DNA from: Chloroflexota bacterium | Lineage (GTDB): Bacteria; Chloroflexota; Anaerolineae; Ardenticatenales; Ardenticatenaceae | Assembly (NCBI GenBank): GCA_003520455.1 | Contig: DOUV01000433.1 | Coordinates: 6,885 to 11,927, forward strand | Direction of reading: 5' to 3' | DNA: 5,043 nucleotides | In this document: positions 1 through 5,043 of the stretch, piece by piece | Layout: each line of letters opens with the position of its first letter | How positions within the stretch are numbered: the stretch's first letter is position 1 | Translations under genes and position numbers: made by a program | Notes under the pieces: generated by a model | What the model saw: only the letters and a program-made list of their open reading frames with translations | Database searches by the model: none | What the model was told of the DNA's origin: nothing

Positions 1-1
1 A

Positions 2-17
2 GCGCGCTAAAGCGCGC
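2..17. repeat. Perfect GCGCGC hairpin
   Basis: Six-base perfect inverted repeat GCGCGC around a TAAA loop at the very start of the window. It may be the stem of a terminator for a gene lying to the left, but there is no T-tract on the right side, so that role is a guess. The same bases also read as a near-direct repeat (AGCGCGCT, AGCGCGCA). Confidence 0.35.
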
Positions 18-348
18 ACTACGAGCCGCTCGCCCTCCCGGAAGGCGCTTTCGCCAACAGGATCCGGCCTGTATCGAAGTACAGGGCTGAAATCTGTCCC
101 TTTGAATAGACAGGGAATGTCCTCCTGCCCGAGGCGCCAACCCTTCTATCGAGCTATCGTTCTCTTGTGCAAAATTGCTACGGATTCGATCAAACATCTG
201 GAAGAGCCGGGTCGAGGGGCATCGCGCGCGACTGAGCCGCACGCGATACCTTGTCCTGGGATGATTGAAAATGGGGCACTGTTTTGCGTTGTCGTGCCAA
301 CTCGTGGCGCGCGCCGCGAATTGACGCCCCCTCCTGAGATAGTATCGA

Positions 349-354
349 AAGGAA
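349..354 (+). promoter_or_regulatory. Ribosome binding site of the SDR gene
   Basis: AAGGAA lies in an AAAGGAAG context. The AGGA core (350-353) ends 8 bases before the ATG at 362. This is a good Shine-Dalgarno match at normal spacing and fixes the SDR start. Confidence 0.7.
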
Positions 355-361
355 GACGGCC

Positions 362-1066
362 ATGACGACTCTAAAATCTCGCACGGCTCTGATTACCGGC
401 GCGTCCCGCGGGCTCGGCCTCGCGCTCGCCCGTGCGCTTGCGCGGCGGGGCTGGACACTGATTCTCGATGCTCGCGGCGCCGAGGCGCTCGACGCGGCGC
501 GTGACGAGCTGGCAGATCTCACGACGGTGATCGTCATTCCCGGCGATGTGACCGAGGCGTCTCACCGCCAGGCCCTCCGCGAAGCCGTACAGCGCGCCGG
601 GGGCCTGGACGTGCTGGTAAATAACGCCAGCATCCTCGGTCCCAGCCCGCAGCCACCCCTGCTGGACTACCCTCTCGATGTGCTCGAGCAAGTGTACCGC
701 ACCAACGTGATCGCGCCCTTGGCGCTCATTCAGGCACTTCAGCAGACGTTCAAGCCTGGGACCAGGGTGATCAACGTAACCAGCGATGCGGGCATCGAGG
801 CCTACCCGGGCTGGGGTGGGTACGGCTCGAGCAAAGCCGCGCTCGAACAGCTCTCGGCAGTGCTCGCGGAGGAGAACCCTTCGCTGCGCGTCTACTGGGT
901 TGACCCCGGTGACATGCGCACGCAGATGCACCAGGAGGCGTTCCCCGACGAGGACATCAGCGACCGGCCGCTTCCGGAGCAGAGCGTACCCGGCCTGCTG
1001 GCACTACTCGAAGGGGATCTGGCCAGTGGCCGGTATACGGCTCAGGGACTGACAGTTGAAGCGTGA
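362..1066 (+). CDS. SDR family NAD(P)-dependent oxidoreductase
   Basis: A 234-residue classical short-chain dehydrogenase/reductase, expected to be cytosolic and to oxidise a hydroxyl or reduce a carbonyl with NAD(P)(H). The Rossmann glycine motif TGASRGLG is at residues 12-19, an acidic residue (D62) follows the third strand, NNAS is at 87-90, and N115, S141 and the Y154-x-x-x-K158 pair complete the catalytic tetrad. DPGDMRT (181-187) is the usual PG motif after strand six. R16 in the glycine loop and R38 at the end of strand two suggest NADP(H) rather than NAD(H); this is inferred. Length is normal to slightly short for the family. The ATG has a good ribosome binding site. The QueA-like gene follows on the same strand after 103 bases (37 if its upstream ATG is used), so co-transcription is likely. 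The substrate is unknown. The C-terminal segment from MHQEAF (189-194) through DRPLPE (201-206) resembles, from memory, an SDR subgroup of actinobacteria and Chloroflexota. Confidence 0.93.
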   Translation: MTTLKSRTALITGASRGLGLALARALARRGWTLILDARGAEALDAARDELADLTTVIVIPGDVTEASHRQALREAVQRAGGLDVLVNNASILGPSPQPPLLDYPLDVLEQVYRTNVIAPLALIQALQQTFKPGTRVINVTSDAGIEAYPGWGGYGSSKAALEQLSAVLAEENPSLRVYWVDPGDMRTQMHQEAFPDEDISDRPLPEQSVPGLLALLEGDLASGRYTAQGLTVEA

Positions 1067-1081
1067 ACGTTGAAAGTGAAG
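1055..1081 (+). repeat. Imperfect tandem GTTGAA repeat
   Basis: Two imperfect copies stand back to back: GTTGAAGCGTGAAC (1055-1068) and GTTGAAAGTGAAG (1069-1081). They span the SDR stop codon (1064-1066). With only two copies this may be chance. I recall GTTGAA-type tandem repeats in some Chloroflexota genomes but could not check. Confidence 0.3.
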
Positions 1082-1169
1082 ACAATTGGGTGAGAAGTTT
1101 CCTATGATTCCGAATGTCTCGACAGCAAACAACCTTGCGCTGAGGAGCCTTTCCGGGTCTGGCTTTTCG

Positions 1170-2231
1170 ATGAGTTGGGCGCTCGACTTTGACCTGCCGC
1201 CGGAGCTCGAGGCGAGCGAGCCGCCCGAGGTGCGTGGCCTTGCCCGCGACGAGGTGCGCCTGATGGTCTCGTACCGTGCGGACAACCGCCTGGTCCACAC
1301 CCGGTTCCGCAACATCGGGGCCTTTCTGGACCCCGGTGATGCCGTCGTCATCAACACGAGTGGCACGTTGAACGCGGCGCTTGCCGCCACGCGCAGCGAC
1401 GGTACGGCGCTCGAGCTCCACCTCTCGACCCACCTCCCGGCGGATCTCTGGATCGTGGAGGTTCGCCGGCCGAGTGAGACGGCAACCAGGCCATTCTACG
1501 ACGCCGAAGCGGGTGAGACGCTGGTCCTGCCCGATGGTGGGGCAGTCACGCTGCACGTGCCCTATCTCCAGAACCGGTCTGTGTCGTCGAGCGGACCGAC
1601 GCGGCTCTGGATCGCGACCCTGCGCCTGCCCTTGCCATTGGGCGAGTACCTGGCCCACTACGGCTTCCCGATCCGCTACAGCTACGTGAAGCAGGCCTGG
1701 CCGTCGAGCTACTACCAGACGGTCTACGCCACCGAGATTGGCAGCGCCGAGATGCCCTCGGCCGGCCGGGCCTTCACCCCGGAGCTCATCACCGGCCTCA
1801 TAGCCAGGGGGGTACGGATCGCGCCTTTGATCCTTCACACCGGCGTGGCCAGCCTGGAGGATCACGAGCCGCCCTATGAGGAGTTCTACCGCGTCCCGCT
1901 CGAGACCGCTCGGGTCGTCAACGCGTCCCGGTCGGCGGGCAGGCGCGTCGTGGCCGTCGGGACCACTGTCGTGCGCGCCCTCGAGACCGTCACCGACGAG
2001 GAGGGGACAACTCACCCCGGTGAGGGCTGGACCTCTCTGGTCATCACGCCCCAGCGCGGTCTACGGGCCAGCAACGCGCTGCTGACCGGTCTCCATGAGC
2101 CCCGCGCTACCCATCTGGCGATGCTGGAAGCGCTTGCCGGACGCGAGCATCTCCAGCGTACCTACGCCGCAGCGCTGCGAGAGGGCTACCGCTGGCACGA
2201 GTTCGGCGACTTGCACCTGATCTTGCCCTGA
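1170..2231 (+). CDS. Divergent QueA-like S-adenosylmethionine:tRNA ribosyltransferase-isomerase
   Basis: True QueA transfers and isomerises the ribosyl part of S-adenosylmethionine onto preQ1 in tRNA to give epoxyqueuosine. From the ATG at 1170 this protein has 353 residues, the normal QueA length. Family blocks, in this numbering: FDLPPELEASEP (7-18), VINTSGTLNAAL (60-71), YYQTVYATEIGS (181-192), PSAGRAFTPEL (196-206), LILHTGVAS (220-228), VGTTVVRALE (263-272), GLHEPRATHLAM (307-318) and FGDLHLIL (345-352). Several differ from the standard motifs as I recall them (NDTRV-PARL, PTAGLHFT, LHVGLGTF, NFHLP-STLLMLV). The fold is therefore clear, but queuosine synthesis is doubtful. Start choice: in-frame alternatives are ATG 1104, with a weak GAGAAG site six bases upstream, and TTG 1086. 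The 1104-1169 stretch lacks the gene's G/C third-position bias and has no counterpart in QueA, so 1170 is preferred although its own ribosome binding site is poor. Three in-frame stops in a row (TGA TAG TGA, 2229-2237) end it. Confidence 0.85.
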   Translation: MSWALDFDLPPELEASEPPEVRGLARDEVRLMVSYRADNRLVHTRFRNIGAFLDPGDAVVINTSGTLNAALAATRSDGTALELHLSTHLPADLWIVEVRRPSETATRPFYDAEAGETLVLPDGGAVTLHVPYLQNRSVSSSGPTRLWIATLRLPLPLGEYLAHYGFPIRYSYVKQAWPSSYYQTVYATEIGSAEMPSAGRAFTPELITGLIARGVRIAPLILHTGVASLEDHEPPYEEFYRVPLETARVVNASRSAGRRVVAVGTTVVRALETVTDEEGTTHPGEGWTSLVITPQRGLRASNALLTGLHEPRATHLAMLEALAGREHLQRTYAAALREGYRWHEFGDLHLILP

Positions 2232-2287
2232 TAGTGACGCGCGTCGCTGTACCGGTCGAAGTGATCGAATCGGGAGATCGCCAATGG

Positions 2288-2330
2288 CTGACCACGGACT
2301 GCCGCGAGAGAGGGCGGCAGCCGTGGTCGG
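2288..2330. terminator. Long near-perfect stem-loop downstream of the QueA-like gene
   Basis: The outer arms CTGACCACGG (2288-2297) and CCGTGGTCGG (2321-2330) pair over ten positions, one of them G-U. After a single bulged A (2298), CTGCCGC (2299-2305) pairs with GCGGCAG (2314-2320) around the loop GAGAGAGG. The stem is about 17 pairs and GC-rich, 57 bases past the stop of the QueA-like gene. Neither strand has a clear T-run after it. It could be a terminator lacking a U-tract, an mRNA 3' end stabiliser, or the core of a repeat element. The structure is certain; the terminator role is inferred. Confidence 0.45.
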
Positions 2331-2350
2331 TGTCTGAGAGAGAGGTACGA

Positions 2351-2374
2351 CGCGCTCCTGAGATTGGGAGCGCG
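2351..2374. terminator. Second GC-rich stem-loop, tandem with the first
   Basis: CGCGCTCC (2351-2358) pairs perfectly with GGAGCGCG (2367-2374) around a short TGAGATTG loop. It begins 20 bases after the first hairpin. With no T-run on either side, its role as part of a termination region between convergent genes is inferred from position and stem strength. Confidence 0.38.
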
Positions 2375-2398
2375 CCGGCAGGGAAAGAGTTGCGGCGG

Positions 2399-2559
2399 GG
2401 CGTAGGCCGGGTCGCCGGTAAAGACGTAGCCACTGTAGTCAATCGGGTAGATTGTCCACGTCTTACCAGCATCGAACGTCACGTGCGCCCGCGACGAAGT
2501 ATGAAAAGCGAGCAAACGACGATGTTGAGTCGCGCGTGCAGCACATAATCGCCGGCAAT
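2399..2559 (-). pseudogene. Remnant of a sialidase-type (BNR/Asp-box) protein
   Basis: On the - strand, 2497-2399 translates to a segment containing SRAHVTFDAGKTW followed by YPIDYSGYVFTGDPAYA. It holds an Asp-box (S/T-x-D-x-G-x-T-W) and then a TGDPA motif at the spacing I recall from exo-alpha-sialidase/BNR-repeat proteins of Chloroflexota and other soil bacteria. Just upstream, in a different frame, 2559-2524 reads IAGDYVLHARLN, which resembles the 'AG-NDY-L' block that precedes the Asp-box in the same proteins. The two pieces are in different frames, and an in-frame TGA lies just before the first. Outside them the similarity disappears. The likeliest reading is an old, deleted and frameshifted gene. 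Chance resemblance of a short stretch cannot be ruled out without a search. Confidence 0.5.
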
Positions 2560-2677
2560 TCAGGTCTGACCAGAGTATCAGAATAAGAGAATCGGCGTCA
2601 ATCCCGTCGCCCGAGGCTCGTGAGAGGCACGCTCATCCTGCAGGGCCTGGAAGACTCGTCAGAGGGCCGGGATCGGG

Positions 2678-2713
2678 CCCACAGTTGGTCATGCGGGCGG
2701 GACGGGCTGTGGG
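2678..2713. terminator. Hairpin just past the end of the MBL gene
   Basis: CCCACAG (2678-2684) pairs perfectly with CTGTGGG (2707-2713) around a 22-base loop. On the - strand it begins 6 bases after the MBL stop codon (2722-2720), where a terminator would be expected. The loop is long and no T-run follows, so the role is uncertain. Confidence 0.3.
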
Positions 2714-2719
2714 TTGGTA

Positions 2720-3580
2720 TCAGCCTCGCAGGCGCTCGAGGGTGACAGCGGCGTTCAAGCGATGCTCCTGGTCGCGCTCGGGTTCACCCTTACCGAAGTA
2801 GGGCATCACCCCAAACCGCGGCCAGGCGGCCTCGAAGTCCTCGCCGCGGGCGAGCGCGTCGTGGGCGATGGTCCGAAGTGCCTGCAGGTAGGTGCGGTCG
2901 CTCGCGATTTGGGCCCGAATGACGGCGGCTCCGTGCAGGACCAGTCCATGACCGGGCACCACCGTCTTCACCTGCCGGGCCGCCACAAGGCTCTCGATCC
3001 GCGCCAGGGAGGCAAGGTGGAGGTCAACGTGTTGCATCGGCATGGGCAGCTCGAGGGGGTCGAGCATGTCGCTGCTGAAGAGGGTGCGCTCGGCCGGCAG
3101 CCAGAGCCCGAGCGCATCCCCGGCGTGACCGGGCAGGTAGACGAGTTGGCCGCTGAGTTCGCCCACGGTGAGCGTGGCGCCGTCGTCGAGGTGGTCGGTG
3201 ATGGGCAGAGGCGCAAACGTGGAGGGCAGTGCGAAGCCGTACTCGGCGTAGAGCGTGGGCGCCGCAGTCTCCAGGGGCTCGTCGCTGTGGACAAGCCAGG
3301 CCTCGAACGAGGGATGGGCGATGCGGCGCGCCGCCGGCCAGCGTCCGGTACCGAGAATGTGGTCCCAGTGGTGGTGGGTGAGGAGCAGTGCCGTGACGCT
3401 CGCATCCGGCGCTGCCACGAACTCGGCGATTGCCTCGATCTCGTCGGGAAGCACGCCCGGGTCGATCAGCAGGGCCTCGCCTGCGCTGATGATGACACCG
3501 CTGGTCATCGCCGCGGCGGCGCGGCTGGTGAAAACGGTGGTATGCGGGGAGAGCGGTTGAGCTGAGGGACCTTTGATCAT
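2720..3580 (-). CDS. MBL-fold metallo-hydrolase
   Basis: A 286-residue metallo-beta-lactamase-fold hydrolase, probably a cytosolic di-zinc enzyme. Visible metal ligands: T68-HHHWDH-74 (H69, H71, D73, H74), H152 in LPGHAGD, D171 in SSDMLDP and H211 in VPGHG. The set is complete, so the enzyme should be active. The C-terminal 65 or so residues look helical (about 225-286). No signal peptide or membrane segment is seen. The start at 3580 is chosen because its ATG overlaps the TGA of the upstream CoA-transferase gene in ATGA (3577-3580), a standard coupling arrangement. A start 28 codons further upstream would add a Gly/Arg-rich stretch that only mirrors the other gene. The substrate is not readable. 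Glyoxalase II-type, thioesterase, lactonase and related activities share this fold, and coupling to a CoA-transferase makes a CoA-thioester or ester substrate attractive but unproven. Confidence 0.9.
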   Translation of the reverse strand: MIKGPSAQPLSPHTTVFTSRAAAAMTSGVIISAGEALLIDPGVLPDEIEAIAEFVAAPDASVTALLLTHHHWDHILGTGRWPAARRIAHPSFEAWLVHSDEPLETAAPTLYAEYGFALPSTFAPLPITDHLDDGATLTVGELSGQLVYLPGHAGDALGLWLPAERTLFSSDMLDPLELPMPMQHVDLHLASLARIESLVAARQVKTVVPGHGLVLHGAAVIRAQIASDRTYLQALRTIAHDALARGEDFEAAWPRFGVMPYFGKGEPERDQEHRLNAAVTLERLRG

Positions 3581-4788
3581 ACCGACTGTTCCCGTCCCGC
3601 CCCCACGACGCCCGCGGCCCGCAGTGCCGCAATCTTCTCCAGGGGGTAGCCCAGCAGATCGCACAGAAGCGCCTCGGTGTGCTGTCCCAGCAGCGGCGGC
3701 GGCTCGACCGGGTCGTCCACGCCGGCCACCTTAATGGGGTTGCCCAGCATCGGCAGATCGCCGATCAAGGGGTGCCCGACCTGGATCACCATATTCCGCG
3801 CCGCGAGTTGTGGGTTGCTCAGGACCTGGTCCACCGTGTTGATCGGCCCGGCGGGCACGCCGGCCGTTTCCAGCCGGGCGAGCCAGTCGGCCGTTGTGCG
3901 AGTGCGAAAGAGCTCTGAGAGAATCGCGAGCAACTCTGACCGGTTCTGCAGGCGCCGGTCGTTGCGGGCAAAGCGAGGATCGTTCTCCAGATCGGGGCGC
4001 TCCAGCACCTGGCAGAGCGCTTGCCAGAATTTTTCGACAAACACGGCGATCACGAGATGACCATCGGCCGTCGCGAACGCGCCGTAGGGCACGACGGATT
4101 GGTGGTGCGACCCGGCGGGCTGGGGCACGGGGCCTCCGGCCAGGTAGTACTGAGCGACGTAGGTCAGGAGGGCCGTGAGGCAATCCAGCAACCCGAGATC
4201 GATGCGACAGCCCTCGCCCGTGCGCTCCCGGGCGTAGAGCGCGGCCGTGATCGCCTGCACGGCGACCATGCCTCCGGCCAAATCCCCCAACGGAATTCCC
4301 ATCCGCACCGGCGTCCGCCCCGGCTCGCCCGTGATACTCATCGAACCACTCATGGCTTGCAGCACCAGATCGAAGGCCGGGTGCTGAGCATACGGGCCGG
4401 TCTGGCCGAAGCCGGAGATGGAACAGGCGATGATTCGGGGATTGAGCCGGCGCAAGGTCACGTCATCGAAGCCGAGGTCAGCGATCACCCCCGGCCGGTA
4501 ATTGTCGTAGACCACATCGGAGACGCGCACGAGATCGGCGAAGACTTCCTTGCCGGCGGGATGCTTCAGATTCAGCGTCAGGCTCCGCTTGTTGCGGTTG
4601 ATACTCAGGAAGTAGGCGCTCTCACCGGCCAGGAAGTGGGGTGGCATCTGGCGGGTCGGATCCCCGCGCCCGGGTTCCTCGATCTTGATGATCTCAGCTC
4701 CGAGGTCCCCGAGTTGCAGGGACCCGTAGGGGCCGGCAAGAAACCGGGTGAGGTCGAGAACACGGACACCAGAGAGCAGTGGGCGCAT
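3577..4788 (-). CDS. CaiB/BaiF family III CoA-transferase
   Basis: A 403-residue CoA-transferase of the formyl-CoA transferase/CaiB type, moving CoA between two carboxylates through an enzyme-bound acyl anhydride. Family signs: N-terminal GVRVLDLTRFLAGPYGSLQLGDLGAE (7-32, normal for the family), IKIEEPGRGDP (34-44), NRNKRSLTLNLKHPAG (64-79), YDNYRPGV (94-101), SGFGQTGPY (125-133), and the nucleophile D169 in MGIPLGDLAGG (163-173), the same number as the catalytic Asp of formyl-CoA transferase. The C-terminal part has AGVPAGPINTV (309-319) and the LGQHTEALL end motif (367-375). Length is typical and all parts are present. The ATG at 4788 is preferred to the longer open frame starting near 4953: GAAGGA lies six bases upstream, and the protein then begins as family members do. 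It is the first gene of a coupled pair with the MBL hydrolase. The donor and acceptor acids are unknown. Confidence 0.93.
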   Translation of the reverse strand: MRPLLSGVRVLDLTRFLAGPYGSLQLGDLGAEIIKIEEPGRGDPTRQMPPHFLAGESAYFLSINRNKRSLTLNLKHPAGKEVFADLVRVSDVVYDNYRPGVIADLGFDDVTLRRLNPRIIACSISGFGQTGPYAQHPAFDLVLQAMSGSMSITGEPGRTPVRMGIPLGDLAGGMVAVQAITAALYARERTGEGCRIDLGLLDCLTALLTYVAQYYLAGGPVPQPAGSHHQSVVPYGAFATADGHLVIAVFVEKFWQALCQVLERPDLENDPRFARNDRRLQNRSELLAILSELFRTRTTADWLARLETAGVPAGPINTVDQVLSNPQLAARNMVIQVGHPLIGDLPMLGNPIKVAGVDDPVEPPPLLGQHTEALLCDLLGYPLEKIAALRAAGVVGAGREQSV

Positions 4789-4794
4789 GATGAT

Positions 4795-4800
4795 TCCTTC
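4795..4800 (-). promoter_or_regulatory. Ribosome binding site fixing the CoA-transferase start
   Basis: On the - strand, GAAGGA sits six bases before the ATG at 4788. It rules in this start over the longer upstream frame, whose extra 55 codons show no family resemblance. Confidence 0.7.
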
Positions 4801-4840
4801 ATAGGTCTGTTGGATGGGATTGGGAAGCCGTGCGGGCCTA

Positions 4841-4854
4841 CCCGACGTATCGGG
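4841..4854. promoter_or_regulatory. Operator-like dyad upstream of the CoA-transferase
   Basis: CCCGA-CGTA-TCGGG is a perfect five-base inverted repeat about 53 bases before the CoA-transferase ATG, between that gene and the end of the upstream oxidoreductase. The place suits a regulator site or a leader hairpin. No clear -35/-10 pair was found beside it, so the role is a guess. Confidence 0.3.
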
Positions 4855-4951
4855 CCGTACCGGTGAGCTTCCCGGTGTTACTGCAAAGTTGGGGAACGAC
4901 TCGGTTTGGCATGGCCCCGAAAGGGTTTTCCGTACCGAGTCGGGCCGTTCC
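4850..4951. repeat. Direct repeat pair in the promoter-side gap
   Basis: TCGGGCCGTACC (4850-4861) and TCGGGCCGTTCC (4940-4951) match at 11 of 12 positions and are 90 bases apart. The first copy overlaps the CCCGA/TCGGG dyad and the second forms one arm of a stem-loop. Paired sites like this can bind a regulator; that is inferred. Confidence 0.35.
4893..4951. repeat. Imperfect long stem-loop after the oxidoreductase gene
   Basis: GGAACG-ACTCGGT (4893-4905) pairs with ACCGAGT (4934-4940) and CGTTCC (4946-4951), with five unpaired bases (4941-4945) on one side. The loop is 28 bases and contains a small CCC-GAAA-GGG hairpin (4916-4925), followed by TTTT on the + strand. On the - strand it lies 26 bases after the oxidoreductase stop codon, so it could end that transcript, though no U-run follows in that direction. 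Confidence 0.35.
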
Positions 4952-4977
4952 ACGGATGTCTGCTCTTGAACGGTGGG

Positions 4978-5043
4978 TTAGAACTCTGCAACGGCGGGGA
5001 TAATCTCACGGCCGAACGTTTCGAGCGGTGCGATCTCGTGCGC
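4978..5043 (-). CDS. C-terminal end of a probable luciferase-like (LLM) flavin-dependent oxidoreductase, partial
   Basis: The last 21 codons of a gene that enters from the right edge, ending in TAA at 4980-4978. The translated tail contains PLETFGREIIPAVAEF. This matches the typical C-terminal helix of luciferase-like monooxygenase-fold proteins, in which 'L-x-x-F-(G/A)-x-E-(V/I)-(I/M)-P' is common. Those enzymes use FMN or F420. The identification rests on a short tail only. The gene lies on the same strand as the CoA-transferase and ends 189 bases before its start, so the two may or may not share a transcript. Confidence 0.55.
   Translation of the reverse strand, partial: AHEIAPLETFGREIIPAVAEF

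Larger units (their letters stand above)
1..361. other. Upstream non-coding region with small hairpins
   Basis: No convincing gene is seen in this stretch. One forward frame stays open from near the start to about 365, but its translation is a low-complexity mix rich in Arg, Pro and Ser with no family resemblance, and it runs into the start of the SDR gene. Small dyads are present: GCGCGC-TAAA-GCGCGC at 2-17, CCTGTA/TACAGG at 68-85, and CTGTC/GACAG at 94-113. None is followed by a T-run. The part nearest the SDR gene should hold its promoter, but no -35/-10 pair is good enough to name. Confidence 0.6.
2232..2719. other. Convergent intergenic region with hairpins and a gene remnant
   Basis: About 490 bases lie between the ends of the two convergent blocks. 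No intact gene is seen; the longer open frames cannot be followed as proteins except for one short piece. The region contains two strong hairpins near the + strand gene, a decayed sialidase-type coding remnant in the middle on the - strand, and one hairpin beside the end of the - strand operon. Each is listed separately. Positions 2560-2660 show nothing I can name. Confidence 0.7.

Noticed and set aside
321..348. Promoter-like TTGACG (321-326) with TATCGA (343-348) before the SDR gene
   Set aside because: Transcription would start near 355, past most of the ribosome binding site at 349-354, so this pair is unlikely to be the working promoter.
102..365. Possible small gene (87 codons, TTG start) ahead of the SDR gene
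   Set aside because: There is no ribosome binding site at its start, its composition is low-complexity, no family is recognised, and it overlaps the SDR start.
957..2015. Long - strand open frame (352 codons) opposite the QueA-like gene
   Set aside because: It mirrors a clearly coding + strand gene with strong G/C third-position bias, and its translation (Gly/Arg/Asp-rich) matches no family.
2186..2515. A full 109-codon - strand gene covering the sialidase-like segment
   Set aside because: Only the first 39 or so codons resemble the family. The rest is the antisense of the hairpins and of the QueA-like gene end, so it is a remnant and not an intact gene.
2714..3565. Long + strand open frame (283 codons) opposite the MBL gene
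   Set aside because: It lies antisense to a gene with a full set of metal-binding motifs; the translation shows no domain and is a typical GC-rich shadow.
4021..4866. Long + strand open frame (281 codons) opposite the CoA-transferase gene
   Set aside because: The - strand gene has the family motifs and a good ribosome binding site; the + frame has neither.
4789..4953. Longer N-terminus for the CoA-transferase (55 extra codons)
   Set aside because: The added residues show no family similarity and the internal ATG at 4788 has a clear GAAGGA site.

Overview
This is a GC-rich bacterial segment with two convergent gene blocks. A Chloroflexota (Thermomicrobia-like) or actinobacterial source fits best. 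The reasons are the strong G/C preference at third codon positions, the style of the QueA-like and SDR proteins, and the remnant of an Asp-box sialidase-type protein. This placement rests on recalled family resemblance, not on a search, and is tentative.

Layout. Positions 1-361 hold no gene I can support, only small hairpins and a good ribosome binding site for the first gene. On the + strand, a short-chain dehydrogenase/reductase (362-1066) is followed by a divergent QueA-like S-adenosylmethionine:tRNA ribosyltransferase-isomerase homologue (best start 1170, end 2231). The two probably form a co-transcribed pair. Positions 2232-2719 separate the convergent blocks. They hold two strong hairpins (2288-2330 and 2351-2374), the decayed remnant of a sialidase/BNR-type protein on the - strand (about 2399-2559), and a third hairpin (2678-2713) just after the end of the - strand operon. 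On the - strand, reading leftwards, come the last 21 codons of a probable luciferase-like flavin-dependent oxidoreductase (5043-4978), a 189-base gap with repeats and dyads, a family III (CaiB/BaiF) CoA-transferase (4788-3577), and a metallo-beta-lactamase-fold hydrolase (3580-2720). The last two overlap by 4 bases (ATGA).

How the genes may work together. The - strand block looks like a small catabolic module: an oxidoreductase, a CoA-transferase that could activate a carboxylate, and a translationally coupled MBL hydrolase that could act on an ester, thioester or lactone. The substrate cannot be read from the sequence. The + strand pair joins a probable NADP(H)-dependent SDR to a QueA-fold protein whose conserved motifs depart clearly from true queuosine-pathway QueA. 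This pair is the best candidate here for an undescribed activity. I see no CRISPR array, tRNA, rRNA, transposase or attachment site.
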